Positions 52,355 to 61,552 of a stretch of 64,000 nucleotides of DNA are shown here, in pieces. Each line of letters begins with the position of its first letter. Position 1 is the stretch's first letter. The translations under genes and the position numbers were made by a program. This DNA comes from JANQEU01 sp965601455 (GTDB taxonomy: Bacteria; Bacteroidota; Bacteroidia; Cytophagales; Cyclobacteriaceae), in contig OZ271831.1 in NCBI GenBank assembly GCA_965601455.1, positions 4,340,001-4,404,000 of the forward strand. The letters are read 5' to 3'. The notes under the pieces were generated by a model. The model was given only the letters and a program-made list of their open reading frames with translations. It had not been told where the DNA came from and made no database searches.

Positions 52355-54418
52355 CTAATAACTATATACAACTTGTAAGTTCTTGAACACCCCTTCTCCA
52401 TCCAGCTGGATAAGTTTCTTAAGTCCCTCCTCCGTAGATCTTCGATGTTTTATTATAAAATATGTCAAATCAATTTCATGGGAGATTGAGTAATGATCTC
52501 CATATTTAGCAATTGGTCTAGAGACATAAATAATATAATCGTATGTTCCTGATGGAACTATGTTATTTGGATCGTTTACTAGTTGGTCGCCATCGTAATG
52601 ATGAACGGGTATTTCGTCATTGACAAGGTTCTTATTAAGACCCGGATCAGGGAGGATCATTAATACTTTTTTGCCGGCAGTAGTTAATTTTTTCGCTAAT
52701 TCGAAGGCAACAAACGTCTTATTCTCTTCCACGTTTTCAGACGCAATTAGAACCCTGAAGGGAGTCGTATTCTTATCAGTTCTCGAGTAGTGAAACAGCA
52801 ATGATATTAGCTGTGAGATGCTTGCATCCAAGTGCGTAGATCTTCTTTTGGGGATAATTACTCTTACTTTCAAACCATAACGTTCCAATCTATTCGGATC
52901 GCTAATCAATCCCATAGAAACGTCATAAATCAATAGCACAAAAGCTGGGAATAAAAGTGCAAATAAACCCAAGAGATAGAATAATACCTTTGAGGTACCA
53001 TTACGCATCTTTTTACTCTTTGCATAGTCGACGATACTGAATGGCAATTGATAGGCTAATGCATTAGCAAGATCTGCCTCAGATCGTCTCTCGATAAGAT
53101 AATTGTATAACTTCTCCCTTAATTCTAGTTCTCTTTGAATCTCAAGGTACTTCTTCTCATTTTCAGGAATTTTGGCCAGTTCTTTTCTGTAATCCGCAGC
53201 GCTGCTCCTCAATTGTTCCAGTTCTCTTTCAGCAATTCTTTGCAAATCAATTACGTTATTCCTTATGGCCTGCACTATGTTCTCCATCTGCGCTTGTAAA
53301 GTCCTTACTTGCGTAGAAGACTCTGACACGGTTGATTCTAAGGATATTAGTTCATTGCTTAAATCATTATAAGCTAAAACAAGTGACGATAATTGGTTAC
53401 CTGCCATAGCATTTCCTGGAGGGGTAACTATGGAAGTCCTTGACTCCAAAATAACTTTCGAAACGTATGTATAATACTGGATTTCCGATTCCTTGTCGTA
53501 GATTTTGTCTTCGATATTTTTTAATTGTCCGTAGATCGACCGTCCCTCAAAATCCAAATCAAGGAAAGAGTTTGTCATCCTAAATTCCTCGGCCCTATTT
53601 TCACTCTGATTTAGTAAACTCACTACATCCAGTAGTTTCTTATCAATCTGTCTTCTCAATTCAAAAGCCTTGGCTTTCCTATCTTCCCTTCGTGTCTCAA
53701 GGAATTTTTCCATCAAAACGTTTAGAATATCTACACCTAGCGCTTTTTCTTCGGTAGCAATAGATAGCTCAATTATATTGCCTACCTTGGATGTTAGTTT
53801 AGTTCTGATTTTTCCAGCCCAATTTGTAGACTGATCTTGAAGTTTCATCACGGTGAACCCAATATCTTCAGACTCACCGGATGTACGGATGTTGATGGTG
53901 AACTCCCCCAATTCCAAATCCTCCCCAAATTGACCACGATACTCCTTTGAGCCGATGGTTAATAGAAATCGATCATTGCCTAAGTTGGAGAGAAGCAATT
54001 CATAATTACGCTTAACTTCTCCATTCACGGCAATCGAATAGCCCGTATTCTTATAATTTAAGGGGTAACTACCTGCTAGCACGTGAAGGTTTAAACTATC
54101 AACTACTTTAGCCATAAGTAAAGAGGATGTCAAGATCTCAGATACATCCTCCTTCGAAAGAGTCTCCTTGAAGTACTCCATCTCTCTCATTAATGAAGGA
54201 TTAAACCTTTCATAACGAATATCCTCGACCAAAAAGAGAGAAGTGGACTGATATCCTGCAGAATCATCACCTCTATTTACCCATAGAAAAACCAAGCCAA
54301 GTAAAAAGCTGGATACCAAAATTATCAGGTACCACTTCCAATAGTGCAGCAATCTCCTGAGGATCACCAGAAAATCTATAGAATCATCTTTTCCAATATG
54401 TGTGATACTACTTCTCAT
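52355..54418 (-). CDS. Chain-length regulator (Wzc-like PCP) with degenerate BY-kinase domain
   Basis: A 687-residue protein. TM1 at about 34-52, a periplasmic Wzz domain with long coiled-coil helices (about 235-455) and TM2 near 480-500 are intact. The cytoplasmic part (553-687) still aligns with a BY-kinase but its motifs are lost: Walker A is 'ENVEENKTF' instead of a GEGKT/S loop, Walker A' is 'VLMILPDPG' instead of LIDADLR, Walker B is 'DYIIYVSRP' instead of IIIDTPP. No C-terminal tyrosine cluster. It partners with the export lipoprotein encoded upstream (ATGA overlap). Confidence 0.9.
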   Translation of the reverse strand: MRSSITHIGKDDSIDFLVILRRLLHYWKWYLIILVSSFLLGLVFLWVNRGDDSAGYQSTSLFLVEDIRYERFNPSLMREMEYFKETLSKEDVSEILTSSLLMAKVVDSLNLHVLAGSYPLNYKNTGYSIAVNGEVKRNYELLLSNLGNDRFLLTIGSKEYRGQFGEDLELGEFTINIRTSGESEDIGFTVMKLQDQSTNWAGKIRTKLTSKVGNIIELSIATEEKALGVDILNVLMEKFLETRREDRKAKAFELRRQIDKKLLDVVSLLNQSENRAEEFRMTNSFLDLDFEGRSIYGQLKNIEDKIYDKESEIQYYTYVSKVILESRTSIVTPPGNAMAGNQLSSLVLAYNDLSNELISLESTVSESSTQVRTLQAQMENIVQAIRNNVIDLQRIAERELEQLRSSAADYRKELAKIPENEKKYLEIQRELELREKLYNYLIERRSEADLANALAYQLPFSIVDYAKSKKMRNGTSKVLFYLLGLFALLFPAFVLLIYDVSMGLISDPNRLERYGLKVRVIIPKRRSTHLDASISQLISLLFHYSRTDKNTTPFRVLIASENVEENKTFVAFELAKKLTTAGKKVLMILPDPGLNKNLVNDEIPVHHYDGDQLVNDPNNIVPSGTYDYIIYVSRPIAKYGDHYSISHEIDLTYFIIKHRRSTEEGLKKLIQLDGEGVFKNLQVVYSY

Positions 54419-55074
54419 TTACCGGTCGAAGTGAGTTCAGGTGAAAAATATACCTGATCTCCATGTCTCAGATAATACCAATCATTGGGAATGGAATTGC
54501 TTCTTGTTAGGTCTACATTATTCGTTAAAACCGTATCGCTCATGTGCCTAATAATTTTAACACTCGTCGGATCTGCGTAGTTTTCCAGACCTCCAGATAG
54601 TGCGACGGCAGTAAAGACTGTAGGGAATTTTTTTTCTGCAAAATAAACCCCTGGGTTCTTGATAGAACCAAAAGTTTCTATCTGAAAGGGAGGGAGTTCA
54701 ACTTGTATGTATGTGTTTTTCAAGTAAGTGTTTAATTGCCCACGTAAAATGGCCTCAGCCTCAGAAAACCTAATTCCATTCAACGATACTTTATCAATCA
54801 GAGGTAAGTTGATTTCACCATTATAATCAAGTGTATAAGGTATCTTTCCAGATCCCAATTCACTGTCCTCACTAAACAGTTGGTCAACGGAATTACCCAT
54901 TGGCTTCACTGTAATCAGCACCGTCCACCCCGGGAATAGCTGATAATCAGGAATGGGCCTCGTTACTGGTCCAGGATCACCAGAAACAAGGATTTTACCC
55001 ATTGGTGGGGAACATGAAAAAGCTCCTACGGCTAGAGTAATGCAAATGAAATATCTGATTCTATTAATGAGCAT
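54415..55074 (-). CDS. Polysaccharide export lipoprotein (Wza-like)
   Basis: A 219-residue lipoprotein. A signal sequence ends in the lipobox 'VGAFSC' with C21, followed by 'DYQLFPGWTVLITVKPMG' as the poly-export domain and one SLBB-like unit ('GSIKNPGVYFAEKKFPTVFT'). It is much smaller than the SLBB protein at 31527, like the Bacteroidota short OPX type. With the Wzc-like protein it forms the second OPX/PCP pair. It is the first gene of the minus-strand run after the divergent promoter region. Confidence 0.92.
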   Translation of the reverse strand: MLINRIRYFICITLAVGAFSCSPPMGKILVSGDPGPVTRPIPDYQLFPGWTVLITVKPMGNSVDQLFSEDSELGSGKIPYTLDYNGEINLPLIDKVSLNGIRFSEAEAILRGQLNTYLKNTYIQVELPPFQIETFGSIKNPGVYFAEKKFPTVFTAVALSGGLENYADPTSVKIIRHMSDTVLTNNVDLTRSNSIPNDWYYLRHGDQVYFSPELTSTGK

Positions 55075-55107
55075 GCATTAGAAAAATAATGCGACTTATT
55101 TTGACCG

Positions 55108-55115
55108 CAAATGTA
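55108..55115 (-). promoter_or_regulatory. Candidate Bacteroidota -7 element for the export lipoprotein operon
   Basis: TACATTTG on the minus strand fits TAnnTTTG, in the 72-base divergent gap 55075-55146. Transcription would begin about 25-30 bases before the ATG at 55074. A TTTTG lies further upstream, but at about 27 bases the spacing is longer than usual. Confidence 0.45.
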
Positions 55116-55146
55116 GTATTTTTCTGTCGTTAACCTGTCCAGCAAA

Positions 55147-56625
55147 ATGAAGTCGAAGCAGCTTTTAATTTATTGCATACTTTTCGCGGTAATTGTATTA
55201 TTTATCCGTAATCCAGCCAGCAATAGGTATGATGCGATGCCGGATTTTACTTGGTGGTACTTTACATCTAGCCAACTCTTTTCCCAAAAAAGTATTAAGA
55301 AAGACTTTGATCTTCTTTCCGAAAAGATCCTAAATATGGATTCATCGAAAATCGTTCCTGACGAAAAAAGACTCAAACTGGCAACAGAAAATATAGAAAT
55401 CAAATCGACTTACGGAGCAAATTATCTAGTCCCAACTTTTGTTTTTTCACTTTTTCGAATGGGCTATAACCTGACTCAGCCTGATGGGGATTACACCTAT
55501 CTTTTAGCTAATAAAATTGTACTTAGCAGAATAAGTATCTACGTGCTAACGCTGATACTTTCGATTCTGCTAATTCGGAAACTAAACCCTTCAGAATTCT
55601 GGCAGTTTACCATTTGCTTGATGATTATTTTGATGGGGCTTCTGGAGTTCTTAATTGAAGCTGTCTTGCCAACAAGTCAAATTCAGGTTTCCGTAGACAA
55701 TATAAAGCACTATTCATACTCTGAAAATCTTATTATGCTCCTTGTCCACGGTAAAAGGAGTTTCAACTTATTTGCTACAACTTCCAGAGGGGTGGTCCTA
55801 TTGTTGACCATCCCTCTTTGGATAGCCCTATTTTCAGGGAAAAGGAATATTGGGTATTTGGTGATCCTATTGATCTCATTTTTTCATCTGTCTCTGGCGG
55901 CATTGCTGCTCACTTTTGTCCTGATATTTGATTTTCTGATTCGACCAAGAACTCTCCTAAATGACCAATTAATAGTTTCTGGATCCGTGATTTTTTATTG
56001 GATTTATCTAGTTAGGGATCCCCTGGTATCCATGAGTTTCGTTTTGCCCATTGCCCTGTTTTCGATCATTCTATTAGCTATAAATTTCTTCTTCCTAAGA
56101 CATATTCAACTATGGTCTTTATGGGAAAGTAAAATTAATGAGATGGATGGCCGTCTTTGGCCATTGATATACTTATGCGCACTTACGTCTGTGATAGCTA
56201 TTGTATTCATAGGACGCTATTCTTTAAACTTGTTTTTTCCGTCTGACAATTACGTGTTAGGGGTAATTGTTGGTAGAACCCTATTACTATTTAGAATACC
56301 ACTCTTCTTACTCCTTTCCTATGGTATTGTGATTCGATCATGGAACCATAAGAAATTGCTTATTTCCGTGCTAGCTTTTTCACTTTTGGTACAAATTATT
56401 CTCTTCACTAACAGAAATTCAATAAACCCGATAAACCGTACTCACACCGAGCTGAACGTGCATAAGACTATTCTTCTTAATTATCCATGTGATCTCCAAT
56501 GCCGTGATGAGATTGGGAAATACGCGGATCATCCCAGAATTGCGGAACGAATTATTATGTATGCGATGCTTGAAAAATACGATAACGGCAACGATTACTT
56601 CGTTGAGAAAATCAAAAACCAATGA
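55147..56625 (+). CDS. Polytopic membrane protein of unknown function (only plus-strand gene)
   Basis: A 492-residue protein with about ten to twelve hydrophobic segments: one at 7-21, then a soluble stretch to about 95, then dense helices to about 440 and a short soluble C-terminus with 'PCDLQCRDEIGKYADHPR'. No family is recognised. The size and topology would fit a GT-C enzyme or a membrane protein of glycan assembly, but no clear acidic pair is seen in the first loop. It is divergent from the export operon and ends 16 bases from the end of the convergent GT2 gene. Confidence 0.78.
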   Translation: MKSKQLLIYCILFAVIVLFIRNPASNRYDAMPDFTWWYFTSSQLFSQKSIKKDFDLLSEKILNMDSSKIVPDEKRLKLATENIEIKSTYGANYLVPTFVFSLFRMGYNLTQPDGDYTYLLANKIVLSRISIYVLTLILSILLIRKLNPSEFWQFTICLMIILMGLLEFLIEAVLPTSQIQVSVDNIKHYSYSENLIMLLVHGKRSFNLFATTSRGVVLLLTIPLWIALFSGKRNIGYLVILLISFFHLSLAALLLTFVLIFDFLIRPRTLLNDQLIVSGSVIFYWIYLVRDPLVSMSFVLPIALFSIILLAINFFFLRHIQLWSLWESKINEMDGRLWPLIYLCALTSVIAIVFIGRYSLNLFFPSDNYVLGVIVGRTLLLFRIPLFLLLSYGIVIRSWNHKKLLISVLAFSLLVQIILFTNRNSINPINRTHTELNVHKTILLNYPCDLQCRDEIGKYADHPRIAERIIMYAMLEKYDNGNDYFVEKIKNQ

Positions 56626-56641
56626 AAAGATAGGTGGTTTA

Positions 56642-57832
56642 TTATTCCGCGTCAGACTCTAAGAATAACAAGCGATTTTCCAGCATACTCAGTATCCTGT
56701 AAACAACATTGGTTAAGAACACTATGACTCCGGTCATTGTAAAAAAGGAAAAAGCGATATATCGCGACCAGTGTTCGGAGGTAATTCCTTCTATTAACCT
56801 TGTCGACAAACTGTCCCAAATAAATGAAAATCCGATTATCACCGACAGAATTGCAACTGGAATTGAATAGCCCGAGCCAAAAATCAATACCCTGAAATCA
56901 AATGGCTTCATCCCCTTTCGGCCGGAAACTGACATATTAACCGTCCGTTCAAGAATTAAAGACATACTAAACAATAGAATTGTACTGAGGGCCCCAAGTT
57001 CAGATATAATAAACCTATATATCATCCATTCCTCTAATCTTAAGTTAATAGCGTAATACACAGTTGGTACGGAAATCATAAAAACTGTGACTAGAGCCAT
57101 TAACGTAGCCACTGTGTTAATGATAATTTGAGGCCTATACGTGACAGCTGTCGAAATGATTACTCTAAGAAATCTGAAACCATCCTTCAAAATGTTAAGC
57201 TTAGAAGACCCTATTCTGTTAGCATAAGAAATATCTGACTCCGAAACAGTTATATTATGACTGAGCAAGGCCTTGGCGCTCATCGCAGGAGTAAAATGTA
57301 ACCCATTTGGAAGTGGGAAAAGATGCTTTAGACAGGACCTTCGAACAACTCTCATTCCAGAAGCGGTGTCTTTAACTTTCACTGAAGAAAGAAATGTCAA
57401 TAAGTGAGCGAACAACCAGTTACCAAACCTTCTTATCGAAGGCATAGCACTTTTACTATTCATTCTATTACCGATGACAATATCGCACTGGGTTTCTTTC
57501 ATTTTTTCACACAGCAAAAAGAAATCATTGGGATCGCAGGTACCATCGGCATCAAGAAAAGCTAAAAGCTCTCCTCGTCCGACTTGCCATCCATGCTTAA
57601 TCGCCGCACCGTACCCTTTGTTTTGTTCAAATACCTCAACTCTTACCTGGGGAACATATTTTCCAGCTATCTCCGATGTAAGATCTGTCGAACCATCACT
57701 AACTACGATTACCTCTACATCATCTACAATATCTGATTCACTGATATGTTCCCTGGAGTTTAAGGATCTTTCAATTATATCGGCGATACTCTCCTCCTCA
57801 TTTAAAGCAGGGATGACTATTGTGAGAATCAT
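56642..57832 (-). CDS. Membrane GT2 glycosyltransferase (DPM1/ArnC-like with C-terminal TM helices)
   Basis: A 396-residue protein. The N-terminal GT-A domain has 'IVIPALNEEESIADII', 'VVSDGSTDL' and 'LLAFLDADGTCDP', the last holding the DxD metal site; 'GNRMNSKSAMPSIRRFGNWL' is typical of polyprenyl-phosphate glycosyltransferases. Four hydrophobic helices (about 235-390) anchor it. It probably loads a sugar onto polyprenyl phosphate. It is last in the operon that carries the sulfate-activation genes. Confidence 0.88.
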   Translation of the reverse strand: MILTIVIPALNEEESIADIIERSLNSREHISESDIVDDVEVIVVSDGSTDLTSEIAGKYVPQVRVEVFEQNKGYGAAIKHGWQVGRGELLAFLDADGTCDPNDFFLLCEKMKETQCDIVIGNRMNSKSAMPSIRRFGNWLFAHLLTFLSSVKVKDTASGMRVVRRSCLKHLFPLPNGLHFTPAMSAKALLSHNITVSESDISYANRIGSSKLNILKDGFRFLRVIISTAVTYRPQIIINTVATLMALVTVFMISVPTVYYAINLRLEEWMIYRFIISELGALSTILLFSMSLILERTVNMSVSGRKGMKPFDFRVLIFGSGYSIPVAILSVIIGFSFIWDSLSTRLIEGITSEHWSRYIAFSFFTMTGVIVFLTNVVYRILSMLENRLLFLESDAE

Positions 57833-57835
57833 TAG

Positions 57836-58564
57836 TTAAGGTTTTCTACCGATGACGATAAGGTTTTTACCAATAAATGGCGTCAATCTTCCTTCTAAAA
57901 TTCTCATAAAAGGAACAATCCAACGATCGTATATCTTGGCTTGTGACTTATTAAGGTTATTCTTCTTTAGTAGGCAGAAGTTAATCCACCAAGGTAGAAC
58001 TCCGAAGATATCAAAATACTTGGCTGAGATTATATCAAAACCGGCTTCCTCCATCTTTCTAACAAGATCCTTTAAATAATATCTTCTGTAGTGTCCTGCG
58101 TGCTTATCATGAGTCCCGTACAACCACTGTAAAGCTGGTACATAAATACAGATGTGGCCCGAGGTTTTGATTATATCATACGCCAGTGACAATTCTTCAT
58201 CGTCCTTCTCAATGTGCTCTAAAACGTTCACATAAACTATGGAGTCTATGTCTTGTTCAGCGGACTTTTTGAAATCCGCTAAATAACCATTGATGGTATT
58301 AAAATGCGTTGATTGATTTTGGAGCCTTTTCTTGCGTTCTTCTAGTCCCTTATATAGTTCCTTGGATGGTTCAATGGAATAAAGATTATCGGGATCGGAA
58401 CTAAGCAATAATTCTGCGAACACCCCAATTCCAGAGCCTACTTCGATAATGTTCTTACCTAGGAAATCTTCAACTTCATGATATATCCACTGATTGTAAT
58501 TGACCGTATCTGACATAACATCCAAATAATCAAATGCATATTCATCTAGATCGGCTAATTTCAT
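57836..58564 (-). CDS. Class I SAM-dependent methyltransferase
   Basis: A 242-residue methyltransferase with motif I 'IIEVGSGIGVFAELLL', 'YSIEPSKELYKGLEER' and 'SIVYVNVLEHIEKDDEEL', followed by 'PALQWLYGTHDKHAGHYRRY', a stretch common in polyprenyl-sugar or glycan-linked methyltransferases found beside DPM1-like enzymes. It is 3 bases upstream of the membrane GT2 gene; the two probably act on the same lipid-linked sugar, though this is inference. Confidence 0.87.
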   Translation of the reverse strand: MKLADLDEYAFDYLDVMSDTVNYNQWIYHEVEDFLGKNIIEVGSGIGVFAELLLSSDPDNLYSIEPSKELYKGLEERKKRLQNQSTHFNTINGYLADFKKSAEQDIDSIVYVNVLEHIEKDDEELSLAYDIIKTSGHICIYVPALQWLYGTHDKHAGHYRRYYLKDLVRKMEEAGFDIISAKYFDIFGVLPWWINFCLLKKNNLNKSQAKIYDRWIVPFMRILEGRLTPFIGKNLIVIGRKP

Positions 58565-58608
58565 TCAATTCTTACTTGACGGAAAAGGAGTCTATTATTC
58601 TAGCTAAT

Positions 58609-59367
58609 TCACTGGATCCTCCCTCTTACCAAAAACCAGGGATTTAGAAGATCTTTTTTATTGTACTGCACTGGTTGCATAGATTCTTTCTGCAGAACTT
58701 CTCCACCAGCCTCCTCAACAACAATATGAGCTGCTGCCGTGTCCCATTCCATGGTTGGTGCAAAACGAGGATAAATATCAGCCTCTCCTTCTGCTACCAT
58801 CAAGAGCTTCAGGCTACTTCCTTTTGATACTATGACCGGATCATTTAGCTGCTCCATATACTCGCGTGTCTCATCACTCATATGAGATCGGGAAGCAACA
58901 ACCCTTAGGTTAGCATCAGTTATATCGCAGCTATTCACTGTGATTACCTCTCCATTTTTTTGAGCACCTTTTCCTTTCACGGCTGTGAAAACGTCTCCGG
59001 ATACAGGGACTTGTACTACACCCAAAACTGGAGTATTTCCATGAATTAAAGCAATGTTGACTGTGAACTCCCCATTCCGTTTAATGAATTCCTTCGTTCC
59101 ATCTATGGGATCCACCATCCAGAAATACTCCCAGTTACTTCGTTCTTCGAAAGGTATATTTTTCCCTTCTTCACTCAAAATTGGTATATCGCTTTCTTTG
59201 AGTACTTCCTCGATAACTTTATGAGACGCTCGATCTGCCTTCGTCAGTGGCGAGTTATCTGACTTCAATTCAACATCGAAATCACTGGAGTCATATATTT
59301 TGAGAATCTCCTCTGAAGCCTGATTGGCAGCTTTTTTCGCTAGTTCAAGGTTTTTGGAGTAATCCAT
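58609..59367 (-). CDS. cysQ: 3'(2'),5'-bisphosphate nucleotidase
   Basis: A 252-residue inositol-monophosphatase-fold enzyme. 'LSEEGKNIPFEER' and 'WMVDPIDGTKEFIKRNGEF' carry the metal-binding acidic residues of CysQ, and 'TMEWDTAAAHIVVEEAGG' the C-terminal site. It hydrolyses PAP, the inhibitory by-product of sulfotransferases, to AMP. Its place right after cysN, with three sulfotransferases nearby, supports a PAP-clearing role in glycan sulfation. Confidence 0.93.
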   Translation of the reverse strand: MDYSKNLELAKKAANQASEEILKIYDSSDFDVELKSDNSPLTKADRASHKVIEEVLKESDIPILSEEGKNIPFEERSNWEYFWMVDPIDGTKEFIKRNGEFTVNIALIHGNTPVLGVVQVPVSGDVFTAVKGKGAQKNGEVITVNSCDITDANLRVVASRSHMSDETREYMEQLNDPVIVSKGSSLKLLMVAEGEADIYPRFAPTMEWDTAAAHIVVEEAGGEVLQKESMQPVQYNKKDLLNPWFLVRGRIQ

Positions 59368-59369
59368 AT

Positions 59370-60635
59370 CTAAATAATCATTCCTGCTGCTACTGTCTCA
59401 TTGGTTCCTTCATCTACAAGGATCACACTCCCAGTGTTACGATTCTTACGATATGAATCTGCCAAGAGTGGTTTCGTTGTTCTCAATGCCACCCGGCAGA
59501 TGTCATTCATTGAAATCTCCTTATCGTCTTCGTTTCGATGAAGGGTATTGATATCGAGTTTGTATCTGATATCCTTTATCATCACCTTCATTTCTGATGT
59601 AGTATGACGTAGGGTATATTTTCCTCTTGGTCGGGGACCTTTCTGATTCAACCAACAGAGCATCAACTCTACATCCTGAGTATGTCTGGGTTGGTTATTA
59701 GCCCTTACAATCATATCTCCTCGTCCAATATCGATATTGTCTTCCAATGTGATGGTAACCGACATTGGAGCGTAGGCCTCTTCCACGGGACCATCAAAGG
59801 TTTCAATCGATTTTACTTTGGAAGTAAACCCTGAAGGAAGAACCATTACATCGTCACCCGGTTTAAATATTCCACCAGCTATTCGACCCGCATACCCACG
59901 ATAATCATGATAAGCATCGTTTTTTGGGCGTATTACAGTCTGTACCGGGAAGCGACAATCAATGTGATTCTGGTCACTCCCAACGTGAATGTTCTCCAAC
60001 GTATATAAAAGTGTTGAACCTTCGTACCAATCCATGTTAGTACTTCGGTTAACGACATTGTCTCCATCAAGTGCACTTATTGGAATAAAACGAACATCAT
60101 GCACATCCAACTTAGCAGCAAAATTTTCAAACTCATCTTTAATATTCTCAAAAACCTCCTGCGAATAATCCACGAGATCCATCTTATTTATGCAGACGAT
60201 AATGTGTGGAATCTGCAAAAGGGATGCTATTATCGAATGTCGACAAGTTTGCTCAACTACACCATTTCTAGCGTCGATTAATATCAAAGCCACATTTGCA
60301 CTTGAGGCTCCTGTCACCATATTCCTGGTATACTGAATATGACCAGGTGTATCGGCAATTATGAATTTCCTTTTCGGAGTGGCAAAGTATCGATAAGCGA
60401 CATCAATGGTTATCCCTTGCTCCCTTTCGTCCTTTAGTCCGTCTGTAAGCAGTGCAAGATCTGTGTGTGTCAAGCCTTTTCTCTCACTGGATTGCTTTAC
60501 CTGATCCAATTGATCCTCGAAAATTGATTTGGAGTCAAAAAGTAGTCGTCCAATCAACGTACTCTTACCGTCATCAACACTTCCCGCTGTGGTGAAGCGC
60601 AGTAACTCCATATTTAGATATCCTGTTTCTGACAT
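59370..60635 (-). CDS. cysN: Sulfate adenylyltransferase GTPase subunit
   Basis: A 421-residue EF-Tu-like GTPase. 'AGSVDDGKSTLIGRLLFDS' is the G1 loop, 'ADTPGHIQYTRNM' G3 and 'CINKMDLVDYS' G4; 'GLTHTDLALLTDGLKDEREQ' is CysN-specific. With CysD it makes APS from ATP and sulfate, driven by GTP. The length shows that no APS kinase is fused at the C-terminus, consistent with the separate cysC. It starts 10 bases after cysD. Confidence 0.96.
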   Translation of the reverse strand: MSETGYLNMELLRFTTAGSVDDGKSTLIGRLLFDSKSIFEDQLDQVKQSSERKGLTHTDLALLTDGLKDEREQGITIDVAYRYFATPKRKFIIADTPGHIQYTRNMVTGASSANVALILIDARNGVVEQTCRHSIIASLLQIPHIIVCINKMDLVDYSQEVFENIKDEFENFAAKLDVHDVRFIPISALDGDNVVNRSTNMDWYEGSTLLYTLENIHVGSDQNHIDCRFPVQTVIRPKNDAYHDYRGYAGRIAGGIFKPGDDVMVLPSGFTSKVKSIETFDGPVEEAYAPMSVTITLEDNIDIGRGDMIVRANNQPRHTQDVELMLCWLNQKGPRPRGKYTLRHTTSEMKVMIKDIRYKLDINTLHRNEDDKEISMNDICRVALRTTKPLLADSYRKNRNTGSVILVDEGTNETVAAGMII

Positions 60636-60645
60636 GGTAAATTCT

Positions 60646-61551
60646 TTAAAAATATCCTTCCTTTTTTCTATCCTCCATTGAAGTTTCAGAACGTTTATCG
60701 TCCTCTCGGTTACCTCTTTCCGTTTGCCTTGCTGCTGCTACCTCCTCAACAATCTTTTCCAGATTGTCAGCATCTGATTCAATCCCACCAGTAATAGTAA
60801 TATCACCCAATGTCCGGAATCTGATCTTCTTTACAATAACCTCCTCGGAATCATCGATAGTAATGAAATCGGATTTGGGTAACCACGATCCGTTACGGAA
60901 AATCACTTCCCTCTCATGGGCAAAATACAGTGATGGTATTGCGATATTCTCTGACAATATGTATTGCCAAACATCCATCTCTGTCCAATTGCTTAAAGGA
61001 AACACTCTGAAATGCTCTCCGTGGTGATGCTTACCATTAAAAATATTCCAGAGCTCTGGTCTTTGATTTTTGGGATCCCATTGACCAAATTCGTCTCTGT
61101 GAGAAAAAAACCTTTCCTTGGCTCTGGCTTTCTCTTCATCTCTTCTCGCACCACCAATGCAAGCATCAAATTGATTCTTCTCAATAGATTCTAGCAGTGT
61201 GATACTCTGAATGGCATTTCTATTGGCATTTCGACCTTTCTCTTCCACCGCAGATCCTTCATCGATCGATTGTTGCACGGATCCAACTACCAATTTTGCC
61301 CCTAACTCCTCGATCAGATCGTCTCGAAACTTAATCGTTTCGGGAAAATTGTGACCAGTGTCAATATGAAACAAAGGAAAAGGTACTTTCGCTGGGAAGA
61401 AGGCTTTTCTGGCAAGGTGTGTCACAACAATGGAGTCTTTTCCTCCGGAGAAGAGAATGGCTGGGTTTTGAAATTGAGCAAAAACCTCTCTTAATACAAA
61501 AATGGCCTCAGCTTCTAGCTCCTTCAAGTGAGTAAGGCTATAACTTTTCAT
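60646..61551 (-). CDS. cysD: Sulfate adenylyltransferase catalytic subunit
   Basis: A 301-residue PP-loop protein. 'ILFSGGKDSIVVTHLARKAF' is the ATP pyrophosphatase loop, 'DTGHNFPETIKFRD' and 'CIGGARRDEEKARAKERFFS' are the sulfate/ATP site, and 'FPLSNWTEMDVWQYI' follows, all as in CysD. It pairs with CysN. It begins one base after cysC ends. Confidence 0.97.
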   Translation of the reverse strand: MKSYSLTHLKELEAEAIFVLREVFAQFQNPAILFSGGKDSIVVTHLARKAFFPAKVPFPLFHIDTGHNFPETIKFRDDLIEELGAKLVVGSVQQSIDEGSAVEEKGRNANRNAIQSITLLESIEKNQFDACIGGARRDEEKARAKERFFSHRDEFGQWDPKNQRPELWNIFNGKHHHGEHFRVFPLSNWTEMDVWQYILSENIAIPSLYFAHEREVIFRNGSWLPKSDFITIDDSEEVIVKKIRFRTLGDITITGGIESDADNLEKIVEEVAAARQTERGNREDDKRSETSMEDRKKEGYF

Positions 61552-61552
61552 C

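Noticed and set aside
56626..56641. Bidirectional terminator between the convergent genes
   Set aside because: The gap is only 16 bases and contains no inverted repeat.
57474..57839. Plus-strand open frame of about 121 codons
   Set aside because: It is antisense to the GT2 catalytic domain (DxD motif) and has a low-complexity serine-rich translation typical of a shadow.
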